DNA of 64,000 nt. Origin: Flagellimonas ochracea. Lineage in GTDB: Bacteria > Bacteroidota > Bacteroidia > Flavobacteriales > Flavobacteriaceae. The translations under genes were made by a program, and so were the position numbers. Below are positions 46,877 to 54,225 of the stretch, in pieces. Below the pieces are notes generated by a model. It searched no databases, had not been told where the DNA came from, and worked only from the letters and a program-made list of their open reading frames with translations. Each line of letters begins with the position of its first letter. The stretch's first letter is position 1. The DNA lies in NCBI RefSeq assembly GCF_009903685.1, contig NZ_JAAABI010000002.1, positions 620,001-684,000 of the forward strand. Reading direction: 5' to 3'.

Positions 46877-46908
46877 GTTTTCGACTACCAATGGTAGTCG
46901 GAGACTTT
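46877..46908 (-). terminator. Strong hairpin with minus-strand T-tract upstream of M61 gene
   Basis: A 9-bp perfect core, CGACTACCA (46882-46890) and TGGTAGTCG (46892-46900), extends to about 16 bp with AAAGTTTT and GGAGACTTT flanks. On the minus strand the stem is followed by eight T, so it resembles a terminator for antisense transcription. It lies between two plus-strand genes, so its use is unclear. It may instead be an operator. Confidence 0.5.
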
Positions 46909-46945
46909 GTTCTCTGTAATTTTAGTACTATTTAAATTGTAAGCA

Positions 46946-48841
46946 ATGATTAAAAAGTTTGGACTTTTCGCTGTTGCCCTCGCAACAATCCTCTCCTGTG
47001 GCACCAAAAACCTGATCAATGATCTGGCAACGGACAACCCCATAAATGCCCAAATGGACTTGGTCAATATTCAAGACGACAAGGTCGATGTGACCATTGA
47101 CCCTGGTAGGTTTGTTCAAGATACGGTAACCTATAGATTGCCAAGAGTGGTCCAGGGTACCTATGCTGTTTCTGATTTTGGAAAATATGTGGAAGCATTT
47201 AAAGCCTATGATTATGACGGCAATGAATTACAGGTCAGCAAGATGGACACCAATACGTGGATTCTCACGAACGCCAAGAATTTGGATAAAATCGCGTATG
47301 CCGTAAACGATACTTTTGATCAGGAAGTAGAAGGGGGTATCGGAGAGGAAGTGCCCTTTTCGCCATCAGGAACTAACATTGAGCCCAAACAGGTGATGTT
47401 GAATCTTCATGGTTTTGTGGGTTATTTTGATGAACTGCGGAACAATTCCTATAAGATAGATATCACTTCCCCTACCGACTTTAATTATACTTCACCGCTG
47501 CAAGAAATAAATTCAGGACAAAGTGAGGATGGGGCCACAAAAACTTCAACATTTTTCGCCTCCCGGTATTTTGAGGTTACCGATAACCCTATGATGTTTG
47601 GGGAAACAGAGGTAGAGGAATTTATGGTAGGGAACATCAAAATAGTGTTGAGCGTTTTTTCACCCAACGGGGTGCATAAGGCTTCTGAAATCAAACAAAT
47701 AATGATTGAAATGATGCAGGCACAGAAAAGATATTTAGGGGATTTGAATAGCACCCCACGTTATGATATTCTGGTGTATTTGTCAGATACTGAAAAGGCG
47801 GATTCGCCAAAGGGTTTTGGAGCGTTGGAGCACCATACCTCAACAGTGGTGGTTCTTCCGGAGCAAATGCAACCCGAGGCTTTGGCCGAATCTATGATTG
47901 ATGTGGTTGCCCATGAATTTTTTCATATCGTTACGCCCCTGTCAGTACATTCTGAAGACGTGCATTATTTTGACTATAACGACCCCACCTTTAGCAAACA
48001 CTTATGGCTTTATGAAGGTGTAACAGAATATTTTGCACAGCACTTTCAGGTATATGAAGGGCTTATTGACCGAGATGAGTTCTATGTCCGTACCATGGAG
48101 AAAATCAACACATCAAAATCCAACTATGACGATACCATGAGCTTTACGCAAATGAGCGAAAACATTTTGGAAAATCCATACAAGGACAACTATGCCAATG
48201 TCTATATGAAAGGGGCCTTGATAGGCATGTGCATTGATATTTTGATGCGAGAGAACAGTGAAGGCCAGCGAAGTCTTCGTTCATTATTGGGTGAGCTTTC
48301 TGTTAAATATGGTAAAAACAAGCCTTTTGAAGATGATAATTTGATTGATGAAATCACCAAAATGACTTATCCGGAAGTTGGTGAGTTTTTTGACACCCAT
48401 GTAGTGGGAACCACGCCAATTGATTATGACAAAATATTTGAAAAAGTAGGACTTTATTTTGCCGAGGCCGAGGTAGAGACCAGCTACATTCAAAATGCCG
48501 GCAATATTATTGTAGGAGCAGATCCCATAAAAAGAGCTATAAAGTTCAACGAACTTGTGGCCAACAACAGTTTCTGGAATGACAATGGGGCCAAGGCAGA
48601 GGATGTCTTCAAATCCATTAATGGAACCGAAGTGAGTTTGGCGAATGCGAACCAAGTTTTTGGTGATATGTTTTCATGGAAACCCGGCAAAGAAGTTGAA
48701 GTGGTTCTATTACGGGGAGATGAAGAAATTATGATAAAAACAACAACAACGCCCTCCTTTACCAAGGCCATTACCTTGTTGGAAAACCCAAATGCTACTG
48801 AAGCTCAAAAAGAGTTGCGCAAAGCTTGGTTAAAAGGATAG
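46946..48841 (+). CDS. M61-family (glycyl aminopeptidase-like) metallopeptidase with PDZ domain
   Basis: This 631-residue exported peptidase has a lipobox-like TILSC (Cys18). After an N-terminal beta domain comes a thermolysin-like catalytic domain with HEFFH (His323, Glu324, His327) and a distal ligand Glu357 in LYEGVTEYF, both intact. A PDZ domain lies at about 510-600. M61 peptidases have broad aminopeptidase activity, and membership fits the sequence. It is a single-gene unit bounded by a hairpin upstream and a strong terminator downstream. Confidence 0.9.
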   Translation: MIKKFGLFAVALATILSCGTKNLINDLATDNPINAQMDLVNIQDDKVDVTIDPGRFVQDTVTYRLPRVVQGTYAVSDFGKYVEAFKAYDYDGNELQVSKMDTNTWILTNAKNLDKIAYAVNDTFDQEVEGGIGEEVPFSPSGTNIEPKQVMLNLHGFVGYFDELRNNSYKIDITSPTDFNYTSPLQEINSGQSEDGATKTSTFFASRYFEVTDNPMMFGETEVEEFMVGNIKIVLSVFSPNGVHKASEIKQIMIEMMQAQKRYLGDLNSTPRYDILVYLSDTEKADSPKGFGALEHHTSTVVVLPEQMQPEALAESMIDVVAHEFFHIVTPLSVHSEDVHYFDYNDPTFSKHLWLYEGVTEYFAQHFQVYEGLIDRDEFYVRTMEKINTSKSNYDDTMSFTQMSENILENPYKDNYANVYMKGALIGMCIDILMRENSEGQRSLRSLLGELSVKYGKNKPFEDDNLIDEITKMTYPEVGEFFDTHVVGTTPIDYDKIFEKVGLYFAEAEVETSYIQNAGNIIVGADPIKRAIKFNELVANNSFWNDNGAKAEDVFKSINGTEVSLANANQVFGDMFSWKPGKEVEVVLLRGDEEIMIKTTTTPSFTKAITLLENPNATEAQKELRKAWLKG

Positions 48842-48855
48842 TATGGAACCTTTGA

Positions 48856-48895
48856 AAAATAAAAGCCCCGGTTACAAAACCGGGGCTTTTATTTT
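48856..48895. terminator. Bidirectional intrinsic terminator between M61 and ahcY
   Basis: A 16-bp stem, AATAAAAGCCCCGGTT (48858-48873) and AACCGGGGCTTTTATT (48878-48893), is symmetric enough to terminate both converging transcripts. Confidence 0.85.
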
Positions 48896-48913
48896 GGGTT
48901 GTACGACTATAAT

Positions 48914-50230
48914 CTAATACCTATAATATTCAGGCTTATAAGGCCCTTCAACGGTGACGCCGATATACTCAGCTTGGTCTTGCTTCAGTTCGGTCAACTC
49001 AGCCCCAAGGCGCGACAAATGTAGCTTTGCCACTTTTTCGTCCAAGTGTTTGGGCAAGGTATACACCTTGTTTTCGTAGTTGTCATTGTGGTTCCAAAGC
49101 TCAATTTGGGCCAAGGTTTGGTTAGTGAACGAGTTGCTCATTACAAAACTCGGATGGCCCGTGGCACAACCCAAATTGACCAAACGACCTTCAGCCAGAA
49201 CGACCAAATCTTTTCCTTCAATCGTGTATTTGTCCACTTGGGGTTTTATTTCATCCTTGGTATCGCCGTAGGCATCATTTAACCAAGCCATATCAATTTC
49301 ATTGTCAAAATGCCCAATGTTACAAACAATAGCTTTGTCTTTCATGGCCCGGAAATGTTCTTCACGAATGATGTCCTTATTTCCTGTAGCCGTAATCACG
49401 ATATCGGCCTTTTGGACCACGGATTCCAATTTTTTCACTTCAAAACCATCCATACACGCCTGTAATGCACAAATAGGGTCTATTTCGGTAACTGTGACAA
49501 TGGCTCCGGCTCCACGGAAAGATGCTGCAGTTCCTTTGCCCACATCACCATATCCGGCAACTACTACCTGCTTTCCGGCCAGCATAGTGTCCGTGGCCCT
49601 TCGAATGGCATCCACAGCGCTCTCACGGCATCCGTATTTGTTATCAAACTTGGACTTGGTCACAGAATCGTTCACGTTGATGGCTGGCATGGGCAAGGTT
49701 CCATTTTTAAAACGCTCATACAAACGATGTACGCCGGTAGTGGTCTCTTCAGAAAGTCCCCTTATCCCAGCTGTTAATTCTGGATATTTGTCCAAAACCA
49801 TGTTAGTGAGATCACCACCGTCATCCAAAATCATGTTCAGCGGTTTTTTGTCTTCTCCAAAAAATAAGGTTTGTTCAATGCACCAATCAAACTCCTCCTC
49901 GGTCATTCCCTTCCATGCATAAACAGGAATGCCAGCATCAGCAATAGCCGCCGCCGCATGGTCTTGGGTGGAAAAAATGTTGCAGGAGCTCCAGGTGACT
50001 TCGGCGCCAAGGGCAACTAGGGTTTCTATCAAAACAGCGGTCTGTATGGTCATATGCAGGCAGCCCGCAATCCGTGCTCCTTTTAGGGGCTGTTCTTGTC
50101 CATACTCTTCTCGCAAGGCCATAAGTCCTGGCATTTCCGCCTCGGCCAATTCAATCTCTTTTCGTCCCCAAGCCGCTAGGGAAATATCCTTAACCTTATA
50201 AGGTACATATGAAATTGTCTTTGTGCTCAT
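48914..50230 (-). CDS. ahcY: Adenosylhomocysteinase
   Basis: AhcY hydrolyses S-adenosylhomocysteine to homocysteine and adenosine, keeping methyltransferases active. It is 438 residues, full length with NAD-binding. Motifs are [25 protein letters not shown] in [16 protein letters not shown] (NAD fold), [15 protein letters not shown] and the C-terminal [21 protein letters not shown] that completes the active site. It is transcribed from a -7 box at 50281-50274 and faces the M61 gene across a shared terminator. Confidence 0.97.
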   Translation of the reverse strand: MSTKTISYVPYKVKDISLAAWGRKEIELAEAEMPGLMALREEYGQEQPLKGARIAGCLHMTIQTAVLIETLVALGAEVTWSSCNIFSTQDHAAAAIADAGIPVYAWKGMTEEEFDWCIEQTLFFGEDKKPLNMILDDGGDLTNMVLDKYPELTAGIRGLSEETTTGVHRLYERFKNGTLPMPAINVNDSVTKSKFDNKYGCRESAVDAIRRATDTMLAGKQVVVAGYGDVGKGTAASFRGAGAIVTVTEIDPICALQACMDGFEVKKLESVVQKADIVITATGNKDIIREEHFRAMKDKAIVCNIGHFDNEIDMAWLNDAYGDTKDEIKPQVDKYTIEGKDLVVLAEGRLVNLGCATGHPSFVMSNSFTNQTLAQIELWNHNDNYENKVYTLPKHLDEKVAKLHLSRLGAELTELKQDQAEYIGVTVEGPYKPEYYRY

Positions 50231-50244
50231 ACTCTATCTAATTT

Positions 50245-50252
50245 TACTTTTG
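50245..50252 (+). promoter_or_regulatory. -7 promoter box for phosphopantetheinyl transferase gene
   Basis: TACTTTTG matches TAnnTTTG, 49 nt before the GTG start at 50302. It lies inside the region that also carries the divergent ahcY promoter, so the two promoters overlap. Confidence 0.5.
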
Positions 50253-50273
50253 TAGCTTCGCTTTATAGCGGAG

Positions 50274-50281
50274 CAAAGATA
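50274..50281 (-). promoter_or_regulatory. -7 promoter box for ahcY
   Basis: On the minus strand this reads TATCTTTG, matching TAnnTTTG, 43 nt before the ahcY ATG. The plus-strand box for the next gene starts 22 nt to its left. Confidence 0.55.
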
Positions 50282-50301
50282 CGAAATCACTTAGTTTAGT
50301 C

Positions 50302-50958
50302 GTGCCCATTTACAAAACCATAACAGTTTCCCCCACTACTTCGGTCTATATCTGGAAAGTCACAGAAAGAGAAGACGTGTTGTCTGACGGAATAGTGCTC
50401 ACACCGCATTGCCAAAATCGGATGGATGGGATGAAATCTGAAACACACCGTAGAGGATTTTTGAGCATACGGCACTTAATGGCGGAGGCCGGTTACGTTG
50501 ATAGTGACCTTTTTTATGATGATTTTGGAAAGCCCCATTTAAAAGATGGTAAATATATCTCCATTACCCATTCCCATAACTTTACGGGAATTATTGTGAG
50601 CAGTACCGATGAGGTGGGCATTGATATTGAGATGCAAAGGGAAAAGATTCTTCGTATCGCCAACAAGTTCACCCCTTTGGAAGAATATCGTACGTTGGCC
50701 AACACGGAGGCCGTAATTCGCAAATTGACCATTGTTTGGGGAGCCAAGGAGTCGCTGTACAAAATTTATGCTCAGCAAGGCCTTAGTTTTTTAAGACACA
50801 TTAATATCATCGATTTTGCATTTGATGATGCACGCACGCTGGGTGAAATCTTGTATAAAGGGCGAAAAACGTACTACGAAATCGAGTTTTTGGAATTTGA
50901 GGGCTTTACTTGTGTCTTTGCCCTTAAAATGTTGGATGGTGGGCAGCAGTCTTTTTAG
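50302..50958 (+). CDS. 4'-phosphopantetheinyl transferase superfamily protein
   Basis: This enzyme transfers the phosphopantetheine arm of coenzyme A onto carrier proteins. It is 218 residues, of the Sfp-like (two-lobed) size. The magnesium and catalytic residues are visible: Asp108 and Glu110 in VGIDIEMQ and WGAKESLYK (Lys149, Glu150). It starts with a GTG at 50302 (MPIYKTITV). Whether it serves fatty-acid ACP or another carrier is unknown. It is upstream of the thiamine genes, which have their own promoter. Confidence 0.87.
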   Translation: MPIYKTITVSPTTSVYIWKVTEREDVLSDGIVLTPHCQNRMDGMKSETHRRGFLSIRHLMAEAGYVDSDLFYDDFGKPHLKDGKYISITHSHNFTGIIVSSTDEVGIDIEMQREKILRIANKFTPLEEYRTLANTEAVIRKLTIVWGAKESLYKIYAQQGLSFLRHINIIDFAFDDARTLGEILYKGRKTYYEIEFLEFEGFTCVFALKMLDGGQQSF

Positions 50959-50966
50959 TAGTTTTG
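50959..50966 (+). promoter_or_regulatory. -7 promoter box for thiamine-binding/pnuC genes
   Basis: TAGTTTTG matches TAnnTTTG, immediately after the phosphopantetheinyl transferase stop codon. The next ATG is 23 nt later, leaving no room for a riboswitch in this leader. Confidence 0.5.
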
Positions 50967-50988
50967 CCGGACAAAAGCCGCATAGCCC

Positions 50989-51249
50989 ATGAATATATCC
51001 GTTGAGCTCACTTTGACCCCTCTTAAAGATGATTTTGAACCTCCCATCATTGATTTTATAAATAAATTACGGGCTTCAGGACTAACAATACTGGAAAACC
51101 CTTTGAGCACACAGATTTATGGGGACTACGATACTGTTATGGAACTGCTTCAATCAGAAATTAAACAAACCTTTTACAGACTGGAACATGTGGTTCTGAC
51201 CATGAAGATTGTAAAATCGGATAGAAGCAAATATGAGCCCCATTTTTGA
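50989..51249 (+). CDS. Thiamine-binding protein (YkoF/MTH1187 family)
   Basis: This 86-residue cytoplasmic protein of the thiamine-binding superfamily (PF01910) begins MNISVELTLTPLKDDFEPPIIDFI, with the typical middle NPLSTQIYGDYDTVMELLQS. Relatives bind thiamine pyrimidine or related ligands in regulatory or transport roles. It overlaps the pnuC-type gene by 17 nt, and its context with a TPP-riboswitch receptor makes thiamine salvage likely. It may deliver or sense thiamine at the membrane. Confidence 0.82.
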   Translation: MNISVELTLTPLKDDFEPPIIDFINKLRASGLTILENPLSTQIYGDYDTVMELLQSEIKQTFYRLEHVVLTMKIVKSDRSKYEPHF

Positions 51250-51868
51250 GTTTTTTTTAGGACCGTATCAAGAAAGGGAACTTTCTTTGATCATATTGGA
51301 GGCTACTGCTTTTTTCTTTGGAATAGCTAGCGTCATTTACGCTAAAAAGGAGGACATAATGGTATATCCCACCGGATTGGTCGCTACGGCAATTACCACT
51401 TATATTTTCTTTATTGACCGACTTTTGGGGGACATGATGATGAATTTCTACTTTTCCATCATGAGCATATATGGCTGGTGGAATTGGGCGCGTAGAAAAC
51501 AAAATAGGGAGTTGGTGGTGCACATTTCAAGAACCAATGCCCGAGAAAAATGGATTGGTTTAGGTTTGTTCTTGGTTACAATATTCGTCACCTATGCTGT
51601 TTACAAAGGTTTTGGAGCAGAAATTGCCCCTACCAACTACGTTGACATCTTTACATCGGGCATCTTTTTTACCGCTATGTGGTACATGGCCAACAAAAAA
51701 CTGGAAAATTGGACGCTTTGGATATTGGGAGACCTGATCACCGTACCTCTATATGCTTATCGGGGGTGGGGGATGTTTTCATTACAGTACCTCATTTTTA
51801 CTATATTGGCTGTTCAGGGATATTTGGTATGGAAGAAAAGCTTGGTCAAGAGCCCTCAAACCTCATAA
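51233..51868 (+). CDS. PnuC-family vitamin transporter, probably thiamine (PnuT)
   Basis: This 211-residue, seven-span inner-membrane transporter of the PnuC family moves vitamins by facilitated diffusion. It has the family patterns IYGWWNWARRKQ and NWTLWILGDLITVPLYAYRGW. PnuC members carry nicotinamide riboside, riboflavin (PnuX) or thiamine (PnuT). The neighbouring thiamine-binding protein and TPP-riboswitch receptor favour thiamine. It overlaps both neighbours, by 17 nt upstream and 40 nt downstream, so translation is coupled. Nicotinamide riboside remains an alternative. Confidence 0.88.
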   Translation: MSPIFEFFLGPYQERELSLIILEATAFFFGIASVIYAKKEDIMVYPTGLVATAITTYIFFIDRLLGDMMMNFYFSIMSIYGWWNWARRKQNRELVVHISRTNAREKWIGLGLFLVTIFVTYAVYKGFGAEIAPTNYVDIFTSGIFFTAMWYMANKKLENWTLWILGDLITVPLYAYRGWGMFSLQYLIFTILAVQGYLVWKKSLVKSPQTS

Positions 51869-53928
51869 AAATTGTACTCTTCGGACCCGAGTCCACAGGC
51901 AAGACTACCTTGGCCAAGGACTTGGCAGAACACTACCATACCCAATGGGTGCCCGAATACGCACGTCAGTATCTACAAGATAAATGGGACCGGGAACAAA
52001 AAACCTGTGAGCCCCATGATTTATTGCCCATAGCCTACGGTCAAATGAATCTGGAAAACCAATTGTCCAAAAAAGCTAAAAATGTACTCATTTGTGATAC
52101 AGACTTATTGGAGACCAAGGTATATTCCGAAGCCTATTATTTGGGATATTGTAATCCAGTTTTAGAGAAGTATGCCCTGCACAACCAATATGGCCTTTAT
52201 CTACTTACTTATATCGATACACCTTGGGAAAAAGATGACCTTCGTGACAAGCCACATGAACGTGAACGGATGTTCAAGTATTTTAAAGATACCTTAAAGA
52301 AATACAATCGGAATTTTGTTATCTTAAAAGGGGATAAAAGGGCCCGGTTTAGAACAGCCGTAAAACACATAGATAAATTGCTGAAAAACATGATAGACTT
52401 AAGTCCAAAAGACTTGGAACAACTAAAAGATAAAGGAATTTCAAAAGAAAAAGTAGCGAATCAGATTCAAACCTTTAAGGAAGGAATCCCTTTTGTCAAT
52501 TTGGTGAAACCGGCCGTGGTGTCGGATGGAATTCTTAGATTCTCTGAAGAGGAGGAGAAAGAATTGGCGCACTATTTTGAGCGTAATCAAGGTAATTTGA
52601 ACCTGCTCAAGTTTGTACCAGCCTCCGGAGCTGCATCACGGATGTTTAAGGCCATGTTCAATTTTTTGGACACCTATGATTCAGATGAAGAAACTCTGGC
52701 CGATTACATAGAGCGCACAGGCGACAAAGATGTAAAGCAGTTTACGGGAAGCATGCATCAACTTCCTTTTTACGACCTCATCATGGAGAGAATAGCTGGC
52801 AAAGCATCCAGCAAAGATGAAGAGGCCTATCTATTTGTGAAAGAAATGTTGATGGAGGATGGGTTGAACTATGGCTTTTTTCCGAAAGGGCTGCTGCCCT
52901 TTCACCGCTATAAAGATGGCAGCGCAACCCCTTTTGAAGAACACCTAAAAGAAGCCGCACTATATGCAAAGACCAACGGCAATGCACATCTTCATTTTAC
53001 CGTTTCCGAACAGCATGATGACATGTTCAAAGAAGAAGAATCCAGAGTTTCCCCAAAGATTGCATCCTCTACTGACACTTCCTTTCATATAACATATTCC
53101 AATCAAAAACCATCTACAGATACAATTGCAGTAGATATGGAAAACAAACCATTCAAGAACAATGATGGCTCTATTCTTTTTCGGCCTGGGGGACACGGGG
53201 CCCTGATTGAAAACCTAAATGATCAAGATGCCGACATCATCTTCATTAAAAATATAGATAATGTGGTAATCGAGCAGAATCTTGAAAAAGTGTCCAACAG
53301 CAAAAAAATGCTGGCAGGGGTGCTTAAAAAAGTGCAGGATAAAGCGTTTGCATATGCTAAACTTTTGGAAAAAGGTGAAATCTCATCGGATAAGGCCAAT
53401 ATGATAAAAACCTTTTTGGAAAAGGAGTTGAATGTTAGATTTCCAGACCATTATGCAAGCTTATCAGCTGAAGAACAGTCTGCTTTTCTAAACAAAAGCA
53501 TAGATAGGCCTATAAGAATCTGTGGGATGGTCAAAAACGAAGGGGAACCTGGTGGTGGACCATTTTGGGTCACAGATTCCGAGGGCAAAGTTTCCCTTCA
53601 AATCATTGAATCGGCACAAGTTGATATGTCCAATGCAGAACAAGCGGGCATATTTAAAAATTCTACCCATTTTAATCCCGTGGACATTGTTTGTGGGGTG
53701 AAAAATCACAAAGGAGAAAAGTTCGACCTTTTGCACTTCGTGGATACCAAACAAGGATTTATTACGGGCAAGACCAAAGAGGGCAAAGAACTCAAGGCTC
53801 TGGAACTTCCCGGACTTTGGAACGGTGCCATGGCCTACTGGAACACCATTTTTGTGGAAGTGCCCTTGATTACCTTTAATCCGGTGAAGACAGTAAACGA
53901 CCTCTTGAAACCTACCCACCAAGTTTAA
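51829..53928 (+). CDS. NadR-like kinase fused to DUF4301
   Basis: This is a 699-residue two-part protein starting at ATG 51829, overlapping pnuC by 40 nt. Residues 1-187 are a NadR-type P-loop kinase (Walker A GPESTGKTT, 19-27; later EYARQYL, ICDTDLLETKVYSEAYY, DTPWEKDDLRD and RERMF). Residues 188-699 (from MIDLSPKDLEQLKDK) match DUF4301, including VPASGAASRMFKAM and FRPGGHGALIENLNDQDADI. The frame is open across the join. An ATG at 52390 could also start DUF4301 separately. NadR kinases phosphorylate nicotinamide riboside; here the substrate could be thiamine. DUF4301 has no known function. Confidence 0.78.
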   Translation: MEEKLGQEPSNLIKIVLFGPESTGKTTLAKDLAEHYHTQWVPEYARQYLQDKWDREQKTCEPHDLLPIAYGQMNLENQLSKKAKNVLICDTDLLETKVYSEAYYLGYCNPVLEKYALHNQYGLYLLTYIDTPWEKDDLRDKPHERERMFKYFKDTLKKYNRNFVILKGDKRARFRTAVKHIDKLLKNMIDLSPKDLEQLKDKGISKEKVANQIQTFKEGIPFVNLVKPAVVSDGILRFSEEEEKELAHYFERNQGNLNLLKFVPASGAASRMFKAMFNFLDTYDSDEETLADYIERTGDKDVKQFTGSMHQLPFYDLIMERIAGKASSKDEEAYLFVKEMLMEDGLNYGFFPKGLLPFHRYKDGSATPFEEHLKEAALYAKTNGNAHLHFTVSEQHDDMFKEEESRVSPKIASSTDTSFHITYSNQKPSTDTIAVDMENKPFKNNDGSILFRPGGHGALIENLNDQDADIIFIKNIDNVVIEQNLEKVSNSKKMLAGVLKKVQDKAFAYAKLLEKGEISSDKANMIKTFLEKELNVRFPDHYASLSAEEQSAFLNKSIDRPIRICGMVKNEGEPGGGPFWVTDSEGKVSLQIIESAQVDMSNAEQAGIFKNSTHFNPVDIVCGVKNHKGEKFDLLHFVDTKQGFITGKTKEGKELKALELPGLWNGAMAYWNTIFVEVPLITFNPVKTVNDLLKPTHQV

Positions 53929-54002
53929 TTTGCGACAAATAGTGCATTGCTTTTTCTGTTGAAACAATGTTACTTTGATTATGAAATATTAATGGTAGGT
54001 GC

Positions 54003-54010
54003 TACCTTTG
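54003..54010 (+). promoter_or_regulatory. -7 promoter box upstream of TPP riboswitch
   Basis: TACCTTTG matches TAnnTTTG, immediately before the riboswitch. A TTTG at 53974-53977 lies 25 nt upstream, slightly too far for the usual -33 element. Confidence 0.5.
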
Positions 54011-54014
54011 CACT

Positions 54015-54092
54015 ATCTCAAAGGGGTGCTTTTGAAAAAAGGCTGAGATTATACCCAATGAACCTGGGCGGGTAATGCCGCCAAGGGAATGC
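54015..54092 (+). promoter_or_regulatory. TPP riboswitch (THI element)
   Basis: The conserved THI core is complete: AGGGGTGC (54022-54029), GGCTGAGATTATACCC (54041-54056), TGAACCTG (54059-54066), GTAATGCC (54072-54079) and AAGGGAA (54083-54089). It binds thiamine pyrophosphate and should repress the TonB receptor when the vitamin is plentiful. No classical terminator with a T-tract follows, so control is probably at translation initiation or by another mechanism. Confidence 0.93.
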
Positions 54093-54153
54093 GCAAAGCG
54101 CATCTTGGAATTCTAAGTTTCTTTAGAAACAAAAATCAAATAGCAACAAGAAT

Positions 54154-54225
54154 AATGGCCCCTTTTATTCGTAAAAATTTTACGAATGAAACTGCTCTAT
54201 TCAATTATTCATTACAAGACCGTTG
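54154..54225 (+). CDS. Possible 23-residue upstream ORF in TPP leader
   Basis: An ATG at 54154 opens a 23-codon frame (MAPFIRKNFTNETALFNYSLQ, to TGA at 54223) that overlaps the receptor start in another frame. It lies over the palindrome at 54167-54187. It may be chance sequence or a translated leader peptide. No family is recognisable. Confidence 0.25.
54167..54187 (+). promoter_or_regulatory. 21-nt palindrome covering the receptor start codon
   Basis: ATTCGTAAAA and TTTTACGAAT with one base between form a near-perfect stem, and the first two bases of the receptor ATG (54186) fall in the 3' arm. This hairpin could hide the start codon and serve as the expression platform of the TPP riboswitch. 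Confidence 0.45.

Noticed and set aside
51679..51828. Earlier start for the NadR-like/DUF4301 gene
   Set aside because: The extra 50 residues are read inside pnuC in another frame; the P-loop kinase begins properly at 51829.
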